Source: Eubacteriales bacterium
GTDB lineage: Bacteria; Bacillota; Clostridia; Lachnospirales; Lachnospiraceae
DNA: 64,000 nucleotides
Assembly: GCA_030527665.1 (NCBI GenBank)
Contig: JAUNAK010000005.1
Location: forward strand, 1-64,000
Direction of reading: 5' to 3'
The translations under genes were made by a program, and so were the position numbers. Of the stretch, positions 27,605 through 35,398 are shown piece after piece (the stretch's first letter is position 1; every line of letters starts with the position of its first letter). Below the pieces are notes generated by a model that saw nothing but the letters and a program-made list of their open reading frames with translations, was not told where the DNA came from and searched no databases.

Positions 27605-28811
27605 GCCGCATAATCCCCGCTGTTCCGAGCCCCCACATGACTCCGGCGGTCACCGCTGTACGGGTCCCGTTTTCTGCAGCTATCGAATTGCCGATCATTC
27701 CCTGCAGCAGGAGCTGCCAGTTTGTTGCCGGCAGATAACTGCTGATTCCCCGGAGCATTTTCGGCATATATGCCGAAGGTACCAGACCACCGCCGATCAC
27801 CAGAAGCAAGACTGCTGCCAGCAGATATACAAGTGTTGCTGTATCACTATCTGCCCATCCATAAATCAGATGCGCAAAACATGCTGCTGCAGCTGCAAGC
27901 AGCAATGCTCCCGGAAGCACATAACGGTTCCATGCAATAGCATGCTGTATTCTTCCGGCTGCCAGATACTCCATCAGAAGAAGCAGCCAGAGCAGAATCG
28001 TCATGACCAGTGTCCTGGCAGCTGCCTGCCATCCATAACCGATGCCGCTTCGTTTCAGCATATGCACAGTCAGTCGATCCGCCCGGTCATACAGTCCCGC
28101 AAAACCGATTCCCGCCAGCAGCAGAATGGCCAGCAGCACTGTTCCTGTGTAAAAGGTAACCGGACCGGCTGCACCAAAGGCGGATACGTTCTTTTCTGTC
28201 CATAGATCCTGCCGTCTCAAAAGCAGGGAAAAGTACTGTGCCGCCATCAGATTCATCTGATCTCCCACTGCTATACGCATGGGATATTCCGACGAGATCT
28301 CCGCCACTGCGTATATGGAAGCTTCTGATGTCTGCAGCATTTTTACACCGGAAACGATCAGATTCCGAAACATCTCCTCTGTAAGCCCGGAATCTTTTCG
28401 AAACAGAACACGTACCGGAACATTTTCTCCGCTGTCCACCGATGCATACATATTCTCCGGAAGAAGGATCGCACAGGTGATTCTGCCGGATTCCAGACGT
28501 TTCATTGCTTTTTCCTCTGTCAGATAGGAAAACTCGGCCAGTCCTTTGACCGAATCCATTGCCTCAATATACCCGGAAGCCATCTCTGTCAGCGGATCAT
28601 TATCCGGTATGACCATGGCAACCTGTATTTTCGGAAGGATCTGTCCGTTTTCCAATGTCCGGCAGAATACGGATGAAGCCAGCACCAGTATAACTCCGAT
28701 CATGGTCACTGCAGCAAAAAAAGAGGGAACCAGTCGGATCCCTCTTTTCCATTCTGCAGAAAAGCAGGCAGCTGTACGTCGAATCGTACTACTCCATTCG
28801 GCTTTTTTCAT
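27594..28811 (-). CDS. ABC-2 type transporter permease (first of pair)
   Basis: A 405-residue protein with an N-terminal membrane helix (SFFAAVTMIGVILVLASSVF), a large extracytoplasmic region (about residues 55-225, IQVAMVIPDNDPLTEMASGYIEAM) and a cluster of five to six C-terminal helices. The fold matches ABC-2 membrane proteins related to YhgE/YfiM-like exporters. The ATG at 28811 follows AGGAGACGG. It is cotranscribed with the ATPase (30606-31292), the repeat protein (28891-30609) and the second permease. Confidence 0.82.
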   Translation of the reverse strand: MKKAEWSSTIRRTAACFSAEWKRGIRLVPSFFAAVTMIGVILVLASSVFCRTLENGQILPKIQVAMVIPDNDPLTEMASGYIEAMDSVKGLAEFSYLTEEKAMKRLESGRITCAILLPENMYASVDSGENVPVRVLFRKDSGLTEEMFRNLIVSGVKMLQTSEASIYAVAEISSEYPMRIAVGDQMNLMAAQYFSLLLRRQDLWTEKNVSAFGAAGPVTFYTGTVLLAILLLAGIGFAGLYDRADRLTVHMLKRSGIGYGWQAAARTLVMTILLWLLLLMEYLAAGRIQHAIAWNRYVLPGALLLAAAAACFAHLIYGWADSDTATLVYLLAAVLLLVIGGGLVPSAYMPKMLRGISSYLPATNWQLLLQGMIGNSIAAENGTRTAVTAGVMWGLGTAGIMRHEK

Positions 28812-28890
28812 CCTGCCGTCTCCTTTCTGCTTTCAATATTGTTTTATTGTCATTTCACTTTCTGAAATCTATATTACCAAAATGCTTCTC

Positions 28891-30609
28891 TTAGAAAAGC
28901 CCTGCCTCTTCAAGCAGATCCTGCATTTCACTTTGGCTCATTTCTTTCAGGTTCTTTCCTCCGGAGAGTTTCTTAACTTTGTAGGAATCGGTAACCTCTA
29001 CCGATATTTTCCCCTCATCTCCGGTCAGCTTTTCCAGATCCATACTGTATTCCAGTCTGCCCTTTTCAATCCTGCACACGCCTTCAGCAGTTAAGCCATA
29101 CGGAGCAGAAATAGAAAAATCTCCGCTTCCGGTATCATACTTAAATTCCATCCTGCCAAAGTCATCAATATTCAAAGTCATTGTTTCTTCGCTTCCGGAA
29201 GTCTCAACAGAAAACTCTCCTTTCAGCTCCTGACCTGCAGCTTTTGCTGTCATGTTCACCTGATGCCACGGAACCTTGGATCCTGCAAAAACAAGTTCTC
29301 CTTCTATATTTTCATTATCCACTTCTGTTTCCAGATTGATCATGGCAATCCGGCCTTTGTTCAGATAAACCTCAAAATCCAGATCCGGCATATCATCAAA
29401 ATCATATGAAGATACAGCAGCTGCTGTACGGAGCTCATTATTTCCGGTCAATTTTGCTATTTTTTTCAGAGCATCCTGCAGTTCTTCTGCATCATCGCCA
29501 TTTTCCTTGTCCAGATCGTCCTTCAGTTTTTCCATAAAGTCGGCATCAATAGTAAATCCGTAACCACTGCATTTTACATCATTTCCTTCAAGTTCAATGT
29601 CTTTCGCTTTTAATTTTTCGAACTTCAGATCATTAAAATCTCTCAGAACCACTTTGGCAGCATCACTTCCGCTTCCCTTCTGACCTTCTGCCGTAATCAG
29701 CATATAGACCAGCTTTAAACTCTCATCTATATTTTCCAGATTGGATTCACCTGCAAGGTCTTTCAGATCACCATCATACTCCTCCTGTGTATACGGATAC
29801 ATAATCGTGTCCGAAAACAGGCTGCTGTTCAGATACACGGCATTCTCATCCATATACTCCTGAAAATCGTATTTTTCATCATCATCATTCAATTCAACCA
29901 CAGCCGACTGCCCGGTTTTATCCTGCGCATAGTCAATCCGTACCTGTGCATCTTCCAAATTCACCTCCACATTGACTGCAAATTTGTTATCCGCAATAAT
30001 ATTACCGGCATCCTTCAGCTTTGCTGTAACATCATCACCAGCAAAGGTTTTCTGCGCAGCAGCAAGAATCTTTGTGCCCGGTTTGCCAAATCCGATGGCT
30101 GCATCTGCTTTAATTCCACCTGCAGCCAAAACAACAGCGGCGGCAACCGCAATTCCTCCGATAATCAGCCCCTTTTTCGATTTCTTCGGAGTTTTCTCTA
30201 CGGTTTCAAAGCCTCCCGGTCCTGTATAACCATAAGTATCATTTTGTCCGGAATCTGCCTGGTATCCCCCTCTGCTTCCTGCTTCCTGCCTCTCGTAGAT
30301 TGGAACACCTGTCTGTGAATCATAACCAATGATCCGTCTGCTCTGTGTCTGTACATTCTCATAAACGGGAGCTCCGGTTTGCGGATCGTAGCCGATGATT
30401 TTTCTGTCCTGCACCTTTGCATTCTCATAAATCGGAGCTCCGGTTTGCGGATCAAAGCCGATGATTTTTCTGTCCTGCACCTTTGCATTCTCATAGATCG
30501 GAGCTCCGGTTTGCGGATCGTAACCGATGATTTTTCCATCCTCTGGTGCATGTTCATAGATCGGCTCGCCGGTCTGTGGATCATAGCCTGCAATTCTTCT
30601 TTCACTCAT
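28891..30609 (-). CDS. membrane-anchored protein with five GYDPQTG repeats, ABC-associated
   Basis: A 572-residue protein not assigned to a known family. Residues 5-114 are five tandem 22-residue repeats with consensus I-I-G-[YF]-D-P-Q-T-G-x-P-[IV]-Y-E, then a Gly-rich linker. One membrane helix follows (about 148-166, IIGGIAVAAAVVLAAGG) after a KKSKKG stop-transfer patch. The repeats are therefore probably cytoplasmic and the ~400-residue C-terminal domain, which is rich in Asp/Glu and beta-strand-like segments, extracytoplasmic. The ATG overlaps the ATPase stop codon by four bases (ATGA), which indicates translational coupling. It may deliver or sense substrate for the ABC exporter (inference). 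Confidence 0.8.
   Translation of the reverse strand: MSERRIAGYDPQTGEPIYEHAPEDGKIIGYDPQTGAPIYENAKVQDRKIIGFDPQTGAPIYENAKVQDRKIIGYDPQTGAPVYENVQTQSRRIIGYDSQTGVPIYERQEAGSRGGYQADSGQNDTYGYTGPGGFETVEKTPKKSKKGLIIGGIAVAAAVVLAAGGIKADAAIGFGKPGTKILAAAQKTFAGDDVTAKLKDAGNIIADNKFAVNVEVNLEDAQVRIDYAQDKTGQSAVVELNDDDEKYDFQEYMDENAVYLNSSLFSDTIMYPYTQEEYDGDLKDLAGESNLENIDESLKLVYMLITAEGQKGSGSDAAKVVLRDFNDLKFEKLKAKDIELEGNDVKCSGYGFTIDADFMEKLKDDLDKENGDDAEELQDALKKIAKLTGNNELRTAAAVSSYDFDDMPDLDFEVYLNKGRIAMINLETEVDNENIEGELVFAGSKVPWHQVNMTAKAAGQELKGEFSVETSGSEETMTLNIDDFGRMEFKYDTGSGDFSISAPYGLTAEGVCRIEKGRLEYSMDLEKLTGDEGKISVEVTDSYKVKKLSGGKNLKEMSQSEMQDLLEEAGLF
30268..30597 (-). repeat. five tandem 66-bp coding repeats
   Basis: These encode the five 22-residue GYDPQTG units. 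The second and third units differ at only a few bases, which indicates recent duplication or gene conversion inside the gene. Confidence 0.85.
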
Positions 30610-31292
30610 ATTCTTCCCTCCATTAAACAGCGGACAGTTTCCTCCGCATTTTTTCTAACTGCAATACCTTCCTGTAAATAATACAGCTCTGTGCAGCACA
30701 TGATATCATCCTTATCATGTGTAGACAAAAGAATGATTCCCCCTTTTGCCGCATGCTGCATCATAAACATACGTACTAATTCTTTTTGATGCAGATCCAG
30801 CGAAGCGGAAGGTTCATCCATCAGCAGAATCGGCGGATTTCCTGCCAGTGCACAGGCGATTGACAGCCTGCGTTTCATACCGCCTGACAAACGTGATACC
30901 CTTTCTCTCAGAAAAGACTCCAGCTGCAGGGACTGCACTGCATCCTGCTTCCGCACTGCTCCTGTTCCATACCAAAGCATCAGATTTTCTGCCGCCGTCA
31001 GTTCTTCAATCAATGGGTCTTCCTGCGGTACATACCCGATCATCGAACTGAATACCGATCGATCTGCTGACATATCTCTTCCATAAAAGCTGCAGGTTCC
31101 GGATGTCGGTTTCTGTACCCCTGCAAGAATCGAAAGCAATGTACTCTTTCCACTTCCATTCATACCTGTAATCCCGACGATAGTTCCCGGATAGATATCC
31201 ATATTTATATCACGAAGCACCTGTTTTCTGCCGAACCTCCGACTGATCCCACTTATCCGGATTCCTGGTACTGCTTCATTATTTGTCTGCAT
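30606..31292 (-). CDS. ABC transporter ATP-binding protein
   Basis: Energises the ABC-2 permeases encoded downstream. The 228-residue domain contains Walker A GMNGSGKST, a Q-loop near VPQEDPL, the signature LSGGMKRRL, Walker B ILLMDEPSASLD and the switch histidine in LLSTHDKDD. All catalytic elements are present. I chose the ATG at 31292, which has GAGGAC at good spacing. An upstream ATG at 31352 would leave almost no leader behind the promoter at 31361-31389. It is the first gene of the four-gene operon. Confidence 0.93.
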   Translation of the reverse strand: MQTNNEAVPGIRISGISRRFGRKQVLRDINMDIYPGTIVGITGMNGSGKSTLLSILAGVQKPTSGTCSFYGRDMSADRSVFSSMIGYVPQEDPLIEELTAAENLMLWYGTGAVRKQDAVQSLQLESFLRERVSRLSGGMKRRLSIACALAGNPPILLMDEPSASLDLHQKELVRMFMMQHAAKGGIILLSTHDKDDIMCCTELYYLQEGIAVRKNAEETVRCLMEGRI

Positions 31293-31360
31293 TTTATTGT
31301 CCTCATCGGATAATGTACTTCCGATATTCACCTGAATCTCATTCCTGTCCATACTCCATG

Positions 31361-31389
31361 ATTATAGCATCTGCATCTGTAATCCACAA
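31361..31389 (-). promoter_or_regulatory. sigma-A promoter of the ABC operon
   Basis: Minus-strand TTGTGG (31384-31389), a 17-base spacer and a perfect TATAAT (31361-31366), about 62 bases before the chosen ATPase start. Confidence 0.65.
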
Positions 31390-31411
31390 CTCTCCCTCTC
31401 TGCACTGACTT

Positions 31412-32116
31412 TTACACTCTTCCCTTCAGTCCGCATAATTCCTCATCGGTCAGTTCCCGATATTCTCCCGGTTCCAGCTTTTCATCCAGCTGCAGCGTTC
31501 CCATTGACAGTCTTTTTAAATACACGACCTCTTTTCCCTGCGCAAGAAACATGCGTTTGATTTGATGAAACTTACCTTCCCGAATCGTCACAAGCGTTTC
31601 CTCCGGTTTCTCCGGATCCGGTATAGACAGCTCCGCCGGAAGTGCTGTAAAATCATCCAGTTCGATGCCATCTGCAAAAGCCCGAATGTCCTTTTCCTCT
31701 GCCGGCTTATCCAATCTGGCAAAATATACTTTATCAACATGCCGCTTCGGTGACAAAAGCTGATGTGCCAGAACCCCGTCGTTTGTGATCAGCAGCAGAC
31801 CTTCTGTATCCTTATCCAGTCGACCTACCGGAAAAAGATCCTTTCTCCGCTGCTCCGGCAGCAGATCCAAAACCGTACTTTGCCTGGGATCCTCCGTTGC
31901 CGAGATCACACCTGACGGTTTATTCAGCAGATAGTACACATACTGACGATATCGTATCTGCTCTCCATTCAGAAAAACCTCCGACTCTTCCTGTACGGCA
32001 AATCCCGGATCCTTGATCATTGTCTCTCCGACCCGAACCTTTCCGCTGCGAATCCATTTTTTTAATTCACTTCTTTTTCCGACTCCCATATCTGCCAGAT
32101 ATTTATCCAGTCTCAT
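31412..32116 (-). CDS. rRNA pseudouridine synthase, RsuA-like
   Basis: Converts a uridine of small-subunit rRNA to pseudouridine (U516 in E. coli RsuA). The 234 residues comprise an S4 domain (MRLDKYLADMGVGKRSELKK) and a catalytic domain with GRLDKDTEGLL, Asp101 being the expected nucleophile. The start at 32116 has AGGG at good spacing and gives a typical RsuA N-terminus. A 35-codon longer frame lacks a ribosome site. It is a paralogue of the gene at 2199-2903. Confidence 0.92.
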   Translation of the reverse strand: MRLDKYLADMGVGKRSELKKWIRSGKVRVGETMIKDPGFAVQEESEVFLNGEQIRYRQYVYYLLNKPSGVISATEDPRQSTVLDLLPEQRRKDLFPVGRLDKDTEGLLLITNDGVLAHQLLSPKRHVDKVYFARLDKPAEEKDIRAFADGIELDDFTALPAELSIPDPEKPEETLVTIREGKFHQIKRMFLAQGKEVVYLKRLSMGTLQLDEKLEPGEYRELTDEELCGLKGRV

Positions 32117-32182
32117 AATTCCCTGTATTCTCCTGTTCCTGATGTATGCACTTGTTTTTCCCGTTTCATTTCTGTTCCATTC

Positions 32183-32212
32183 AGAAAATGCGTGTGTTTT
32201 CACACACGCATT
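32183..32212 (-). terminator. hairpin terminator between the YkgJ-type gene and rsuA-like gene
   Basis: A perfect 10-bp stem AATGCGTGTG / CACACGCATT with a 6-base loop, followed on the minus strand by TTCTG after a TTTT tract. It lies about 40 bases past the stop codon at 32254. Confidence 0.65.
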
Positions 32213-32253
32213 GTTGATCATCCGATTGCCTCACTCCATATATTGAAGATGCT

Positions 32254-32934
32254 TTATTTGTGCGGAAGAACCTTTTTTGCCTTCGCCAGACGCTGTTCAA
32301 ACTGTACATAAAAACTCTGATCCCGCCGATAAGGCTGTACATAAAACATCTGCAGCACAAAACGTGCCGCCTGCATTCTCTTTTCCTCCGAATACAGCGC
32401 CATTGCCTCCGAAACATCCTTCAGAAAATAATGCCAGGTATTTACATAGGCTTCATACTTTTCCAGTTCCGGCATATCCAGCCAGTCACGTAGTTTCACC
32501 GGATAGCGGTTGGTTTTCGGACATTCCTTCACCTGCAGAATATACCTGAAGCTTCGTTTCTCATAATATCTTCCCATTGGAAACATCCGACAAAAGCCCG
32601 GACGGATCGAATGAATACTGCAGCGTCCTTCTGTATTTAAAAACGGGCATCCATCCGTTTTTTCCGGATGTTCCTCATCATGTTCCATCAGATTCGGAAG
32701 TATCATACCGTCTACCATCCGGATCTCGATCTCTTTTTCGATCATTTCCTCGAAGGATCTTCCCAGACCAAGTGTCAGTCTGTACATATCCATTGGATCC
32801 AGTATTATACTGTCACCTGTTATCTGACAGCATTGCGAACAGCCTTCACAATCGTGACAGCCAACCGGTACATAATCGTCGGCTTTATAAAATTTTCCAT
32901 CAGTAATATCCTCTATGTTCACATCGCGGATCAT
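32254..32934 (-). CDS. YkgJ-family cysteine-cluster protein
   Basis: A 226-residue protein with the N-terminal cysteine cluster CHDCEGCSQCC and a second group around GCPFLNTEGRCSIHSIRPGFC. Eight cysteines match the YkgJ/UPF0153 pattern, which is thought to bind zinc or an iron-sulfur centre. The molecular function of the family is not established. The start at 32934 is preceded by AGGAGACG. A frame beginning 21 codons earlier has no ribosome site. The C-terminal ~90 residues are rich in aromatic and basic residues and have no motif that I recognise. Confidence 0.88.
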   Translation of the reverse strand: MIRDVNIEDITDGKFYKADDYVPVGCHDCEGCSQCCQITGDSIILDPMDMYRLTLGLGRSFEEMIEKEIEIRMVDGMILPNLMEHDEEHPEKTDGCPFLNTEGRCSIHSIRPGFCRMFPMGRYYEKRSFRYILQVKECPKTNRYPVKLRDWLDMPELEKYEAYVNTWHYFLKDVSEAMALYSEEKRMQAARFVLQMFYVQPYRRDQSFYVQFEQRLAKAKKVLPHK

Positions 32935-33049
32935 CGTATTCGTCTCCTGTCTGCACCGGTATATTTGACTCCATGAGTCTATCTGAGGATCTGCCAAGCA
33001 TTAGTGCCTCCTCATTTTCCCTGTACGATCTTCTCTTATTATATTCCAC

Positions 33050-33742
33050 TTACAGAAGCGGTGCAAAGATCATTGCAGCAACAACTGTCAGCAGTCCGGA
33101 TACTACGATCGACAGGCTGCTCATAGCGCCTTCCGTCTCTCCCATCTCCATAGCCTTTGTCGTTCCGATTGCATGGGATGCACTTCCGATACCGATTCCT
33201 CTGGCAATCGGATCGGTGATCCGGAACACCCTGCATACGGTCTCAGCAAGAATATTTCCAAGAACTCCGGTCAGCATGATAACCGCTACCGTAATGGCAA
33301 CATATCCCCCCATTTCCTCTGAAACGCCCATGCCGATTGCTGTCGTAATAGATTTTGGAAGGAACGTCACATATTCCTTATGATCGAAACGGAACAAAAT
33401 GCTCAGAAGAAGAACGCTGCACACACTGGTCAGTACACCGGTGACCATTCCGACAAGCAGAGCAAACCAGTTTTTCTTCAGAAGTTCAAACTTCTCATAC
33501 AGCGGCAGTGCCAGACAGATGGTTGCCGGTGTCAGCAGATAACTCAGATATTTGGCACCTTCATAATAAACGGAATACTCCATTTTCAAACCAAGAACAG
33601 CTGCAATCGTAAGAATACAAGCCACCAGCAGCGGGTTGAATATACCCAATCCCGTTTTCTTTTTCAGCCAGCAGCCGATTCCATAAGAAATCAGACTGAT
33701 CAATACGCCAAAATACGTTGATGTCAAAAGCAGATCATGCAT
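33050..33742 (-). CDS. lrgB: LrgB family membrane protein
   Basis: A 230-residue protein with about seven to eight membrane helices. It matches LrgB/CidB (LLTPATICLALPLYEKFELLKKN, then FLPKSITTAIGMGVSEEMGG and GIGSASHAIGTTKAMEMGE). With LrgA it forms the holin/antiholin-like system that modulates murein hydrolase activity, and pyruvate transport has been reported for related pairs. The ATG at 33742 overlaps the end of lrgA by eight bases. Confidence 0.93.
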   Translation of the reverse strand: MHDLLLTSTYFGVLISLISYGIGCWLKKKTGLGIFNPLLVACILTIAAVLGLKMEYSVYYEGAKYLSYLLTPATICLALPLYEKFELLKKNWFALLVGMVTGVLTSVCSVLLLSILFRFDHKEYVTFLPKSITTAIGMGVSEEMGGYVAITVAVIMLTGVLGNILAETVCRVFRITDPIARGIGIGSASHAIGTTKAMEMGETEGAMSSLSIVVSGLLTVVAAMIFAPLL

Positions 33743-34106
33743 GTTTGCTGCCCTCCTTTTTCTGTTTTCTTCGGATGATTGCCTGCGTCACTCTGCCGGC
33801 AGCAGCCATAACCAGAATCGTCGTTACCACAGTTACCGTCAGATATTGAAGCCATGCAGTCTGCAGGATCGGCCAGACATCAATCAGTCCAACCGCTGAT
33901 GGAATAAACATAATCGGCATGATTTCTATCAGGAACAGCGATGTTTCACGTATCGAGTCAGCTTTCACTACTCCTGTTTCCAATGCTGCAAACAGGAGAA
34001 TAATTCCGTAAATGCTTGCCGGAATCGAAAGCGGAATCAAATGATGAAAAATCTCTCCCGCAAACGAAAATGCTATGATAATTCCAAATTGTTTCAAATA
34101 CTTCAT
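33735..34106 (-). CDS. lrgA: LrgA/CidA family holin-like protein
   Basis: A 123-residue protein with four predicted membrane helices and the LrgA/CidA signature (GEIFHHLIPLSIPASIYGIILLF, then IMPIMFIPSAVGLI). It ends in a short basic tail (RRKQKKEG). It is the partner of LrgB, encoded in the same operon with overlapping frames. No lytSR-type two-component regulator lies beside it. Confidence 0.93.
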   Translation of the reverse strand: MKYLKQFGIIIAFSFAGEIFHHLIPLSIPASIYGIILLFAALETGVVKADSIRETSLFLIEIMPIMFIPSAVGLIDVWPILQTAWLQYLTVTVVTTILVMAAAGRVTQAIIRRKQKKEGSKHA

Positions 34107-34170
34107 ATTTTGCCTCTTTCTTCTGATACAAACTTACACTCCCACTGAAGCAAGATCATTTTTACTCAAT

Positions 34171-34206
34171 ACTTGCAGATATGAGAGTCTTCTCTACTGA
34201 GATAAA
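34171..34206 (-). repeat. copy 2 of the 36-bp post-terminator repeat
   Basis: Matches 5871-5906 with about five differences. It lies 28 bases past the stop codon of the DUF1294 gene, with a weak hairpin (GAGGAG near 34207-34212 with CTTCCT near 34225-34230) between them. Confidence 0.6.
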
Positions 34207-34234
34207 CGCTCCTCACTATCGTCAGGAAGTTCTC

Positions 34235-34513
34235 TCATTTCGGATATGCGATCCAGATAACTGCCGCGGACCATAAAACCAAAAGCAGCGGTACCAGAAT
34301 ATAAAATTTCGGTTTTCGTGTCTTGTGGTTCCAGATCCGCATACCCAGCAGCGCTCCAAGCGCACCTCCTGCCGCGGCAAGCAAAAGCAGAACGGATTCG
34401 GGAATTCTCCATTTATGATGAACCGCTTTCCACTTATCCACACCGTAGATCACAAATGCAGCCATATTAATTCCAATCAGGGAAAAGATTGGAAGATACA
34501 TCCATTGCTCCAT
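34235..34513 (-). CDS. DUF1294 domain-containing small membrane protein
   Basis: A 92-residue protein with about three membrane helices. It carries the DUF1294 core (FVIYGVDKWKA, RIPESVLLLLAAAGGALGALLGM, HKTRKPKFYILVPLL). In other organisms this core occurs alone or fused to a cold-shock domain. Function is unknown. The start at 34513 (MEQWMYLPIF) follows AAGGAGTAATT. It stands alone. Confidence 0.88.
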   Translation of the reverse strand: MEQWMYLPIFSLIGINMAAFVIYGVDKWKAVHHKWRIPESVLLLLAAAGGALGALLGMRIWNHKTRKPKFYILVPLLLVLWSAAVIWIAYPK

Positions 34514-34701
34514 AATTACTCCTTTTTCTCTTGTCTCTGACGAGATTCGTATTTAAAATATCATATTTCAGCCCAAAAACTGTCTGGCTCATGACATTAC
34601 TGCTTAGTATACAACATTTTTTTAATCATCGCACCTCTTCATTTGTCTCTCAAAATCCTCTTTTGCATTCATAAATACTCAAACACTTTTTTCACAAACA
34701 C

Positions 34702-34730
34702 TTCACAAAAAATGTGTATACTCATAATTT
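34702..34730 (+). promoter_or_regulatory. putative promoter of the gene at 34778
   Basis: TTCACA (34702-34707), a 17-base spacer and TAATTT (34725-34730), 47 bases before the ATG. Confidence 0.45.
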
Positions 34731-34777
34731 ATGCAGCACTGCATATACTCAAATCTCATTCTTATAAGGAGGTTTCT

Positions 34778-35191
34778 ATGGGATTTCATACAAGAAAACG
34801 CCGCCATGGCTCCTGTCTCTCGGTTCTCCTGCATTTTATGCTGACCATCATTATCATCCTTCTGGTTGCAGCAGGTGCCTTATATTTATGGAAAGATAAA
34901 TTAAAACATATCGCTGCTGATTTTGTGGTGGATAAGACCGTAGACAGCCTGGTGGATCAGATTACCGCCGATCATCCGGAGGTTCAGGAGATCGTAACTA
35001 CCCTCTCACCGGAAGATAAAGAAAGTCTGACGGAAATCGTCGAGAATAATCTTTCTCCGGATACACTTACTGACCTTGGAACCTATATCCAGAACGAAGA
35101 TGTAGATGGTGCCATTCAATATGCACAGGAAAATCTGAGCGAAGAAGATTTCAATCGGCTGTATTCTATTTATTCCGCCTATGCAGAATAA
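34778..35191 (+). CDS. single-pass membrane protein of unknown function
   Basis: A 137-residue protein with a basic N-terminus (MGFHTRKRRHG), one membrane helix (about 19-42, MLTIIIILLVAAGALYLW) and an acidic, helical C-terminal domain ending in EENLSEEDFNRLYSIYSAYAE. I do not recognise a family. The start at 34778 is set by AAGGAGG five bases upstream. A longer frame from 34643 lacks a ribosome site. It is followed by a bidirectional terminator at 35258-35299. Confidence 0.8.
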   Translation: MGFHTRKRRHGSCLSVLLHFMLTIIIILLVAAGALYLWKDKLKHIAADFVVDKTVDSLVDQITADHPEVQEIVTTLSPEDKESLTEIVENNLSPDTLTDLGTYIQNEDVDGAIQYAQENLSEEDFNRLYSIYSAYAE

Positions 35192-35257
35192 AGCAGCATC
35201 TTGCATGTTTTAACCGGCTTCCCTTTCTATCTGTTTCACTCAAAAATTTACTTCACA

Positions 35258-35299
35258 AAATATCCCGGGCTGCCCTGCATGGAACAGCCCGGGATATTT
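35258..35299. terminator. bidirectional terminator
   Basis: A perfect 15-bp stem AAATATCCCGGGCTG / CAGCCCGGGATATTT with a 12-base loop. It separates the convergent genes at 34778-35191 and 35399-36931. Confidence 0.85.
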
Positions 35300-35398
35300 G
35301 TTCCCAGTCCAAAACTGTTTTCTTCTATATTTCACTATGGTCAATACAACAATTTGTCCTGCTGCTCACACATTCTCCGTACATTCCTGCCCCAATTC

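Noticed and set aside
30268..30597. CRISPR-like array
   Set aside because: The regularly spaced repeats are in-frame 66-bp coding repeats of the GYDPQTG protein, not repeat-spacer units. No cas genes are present.
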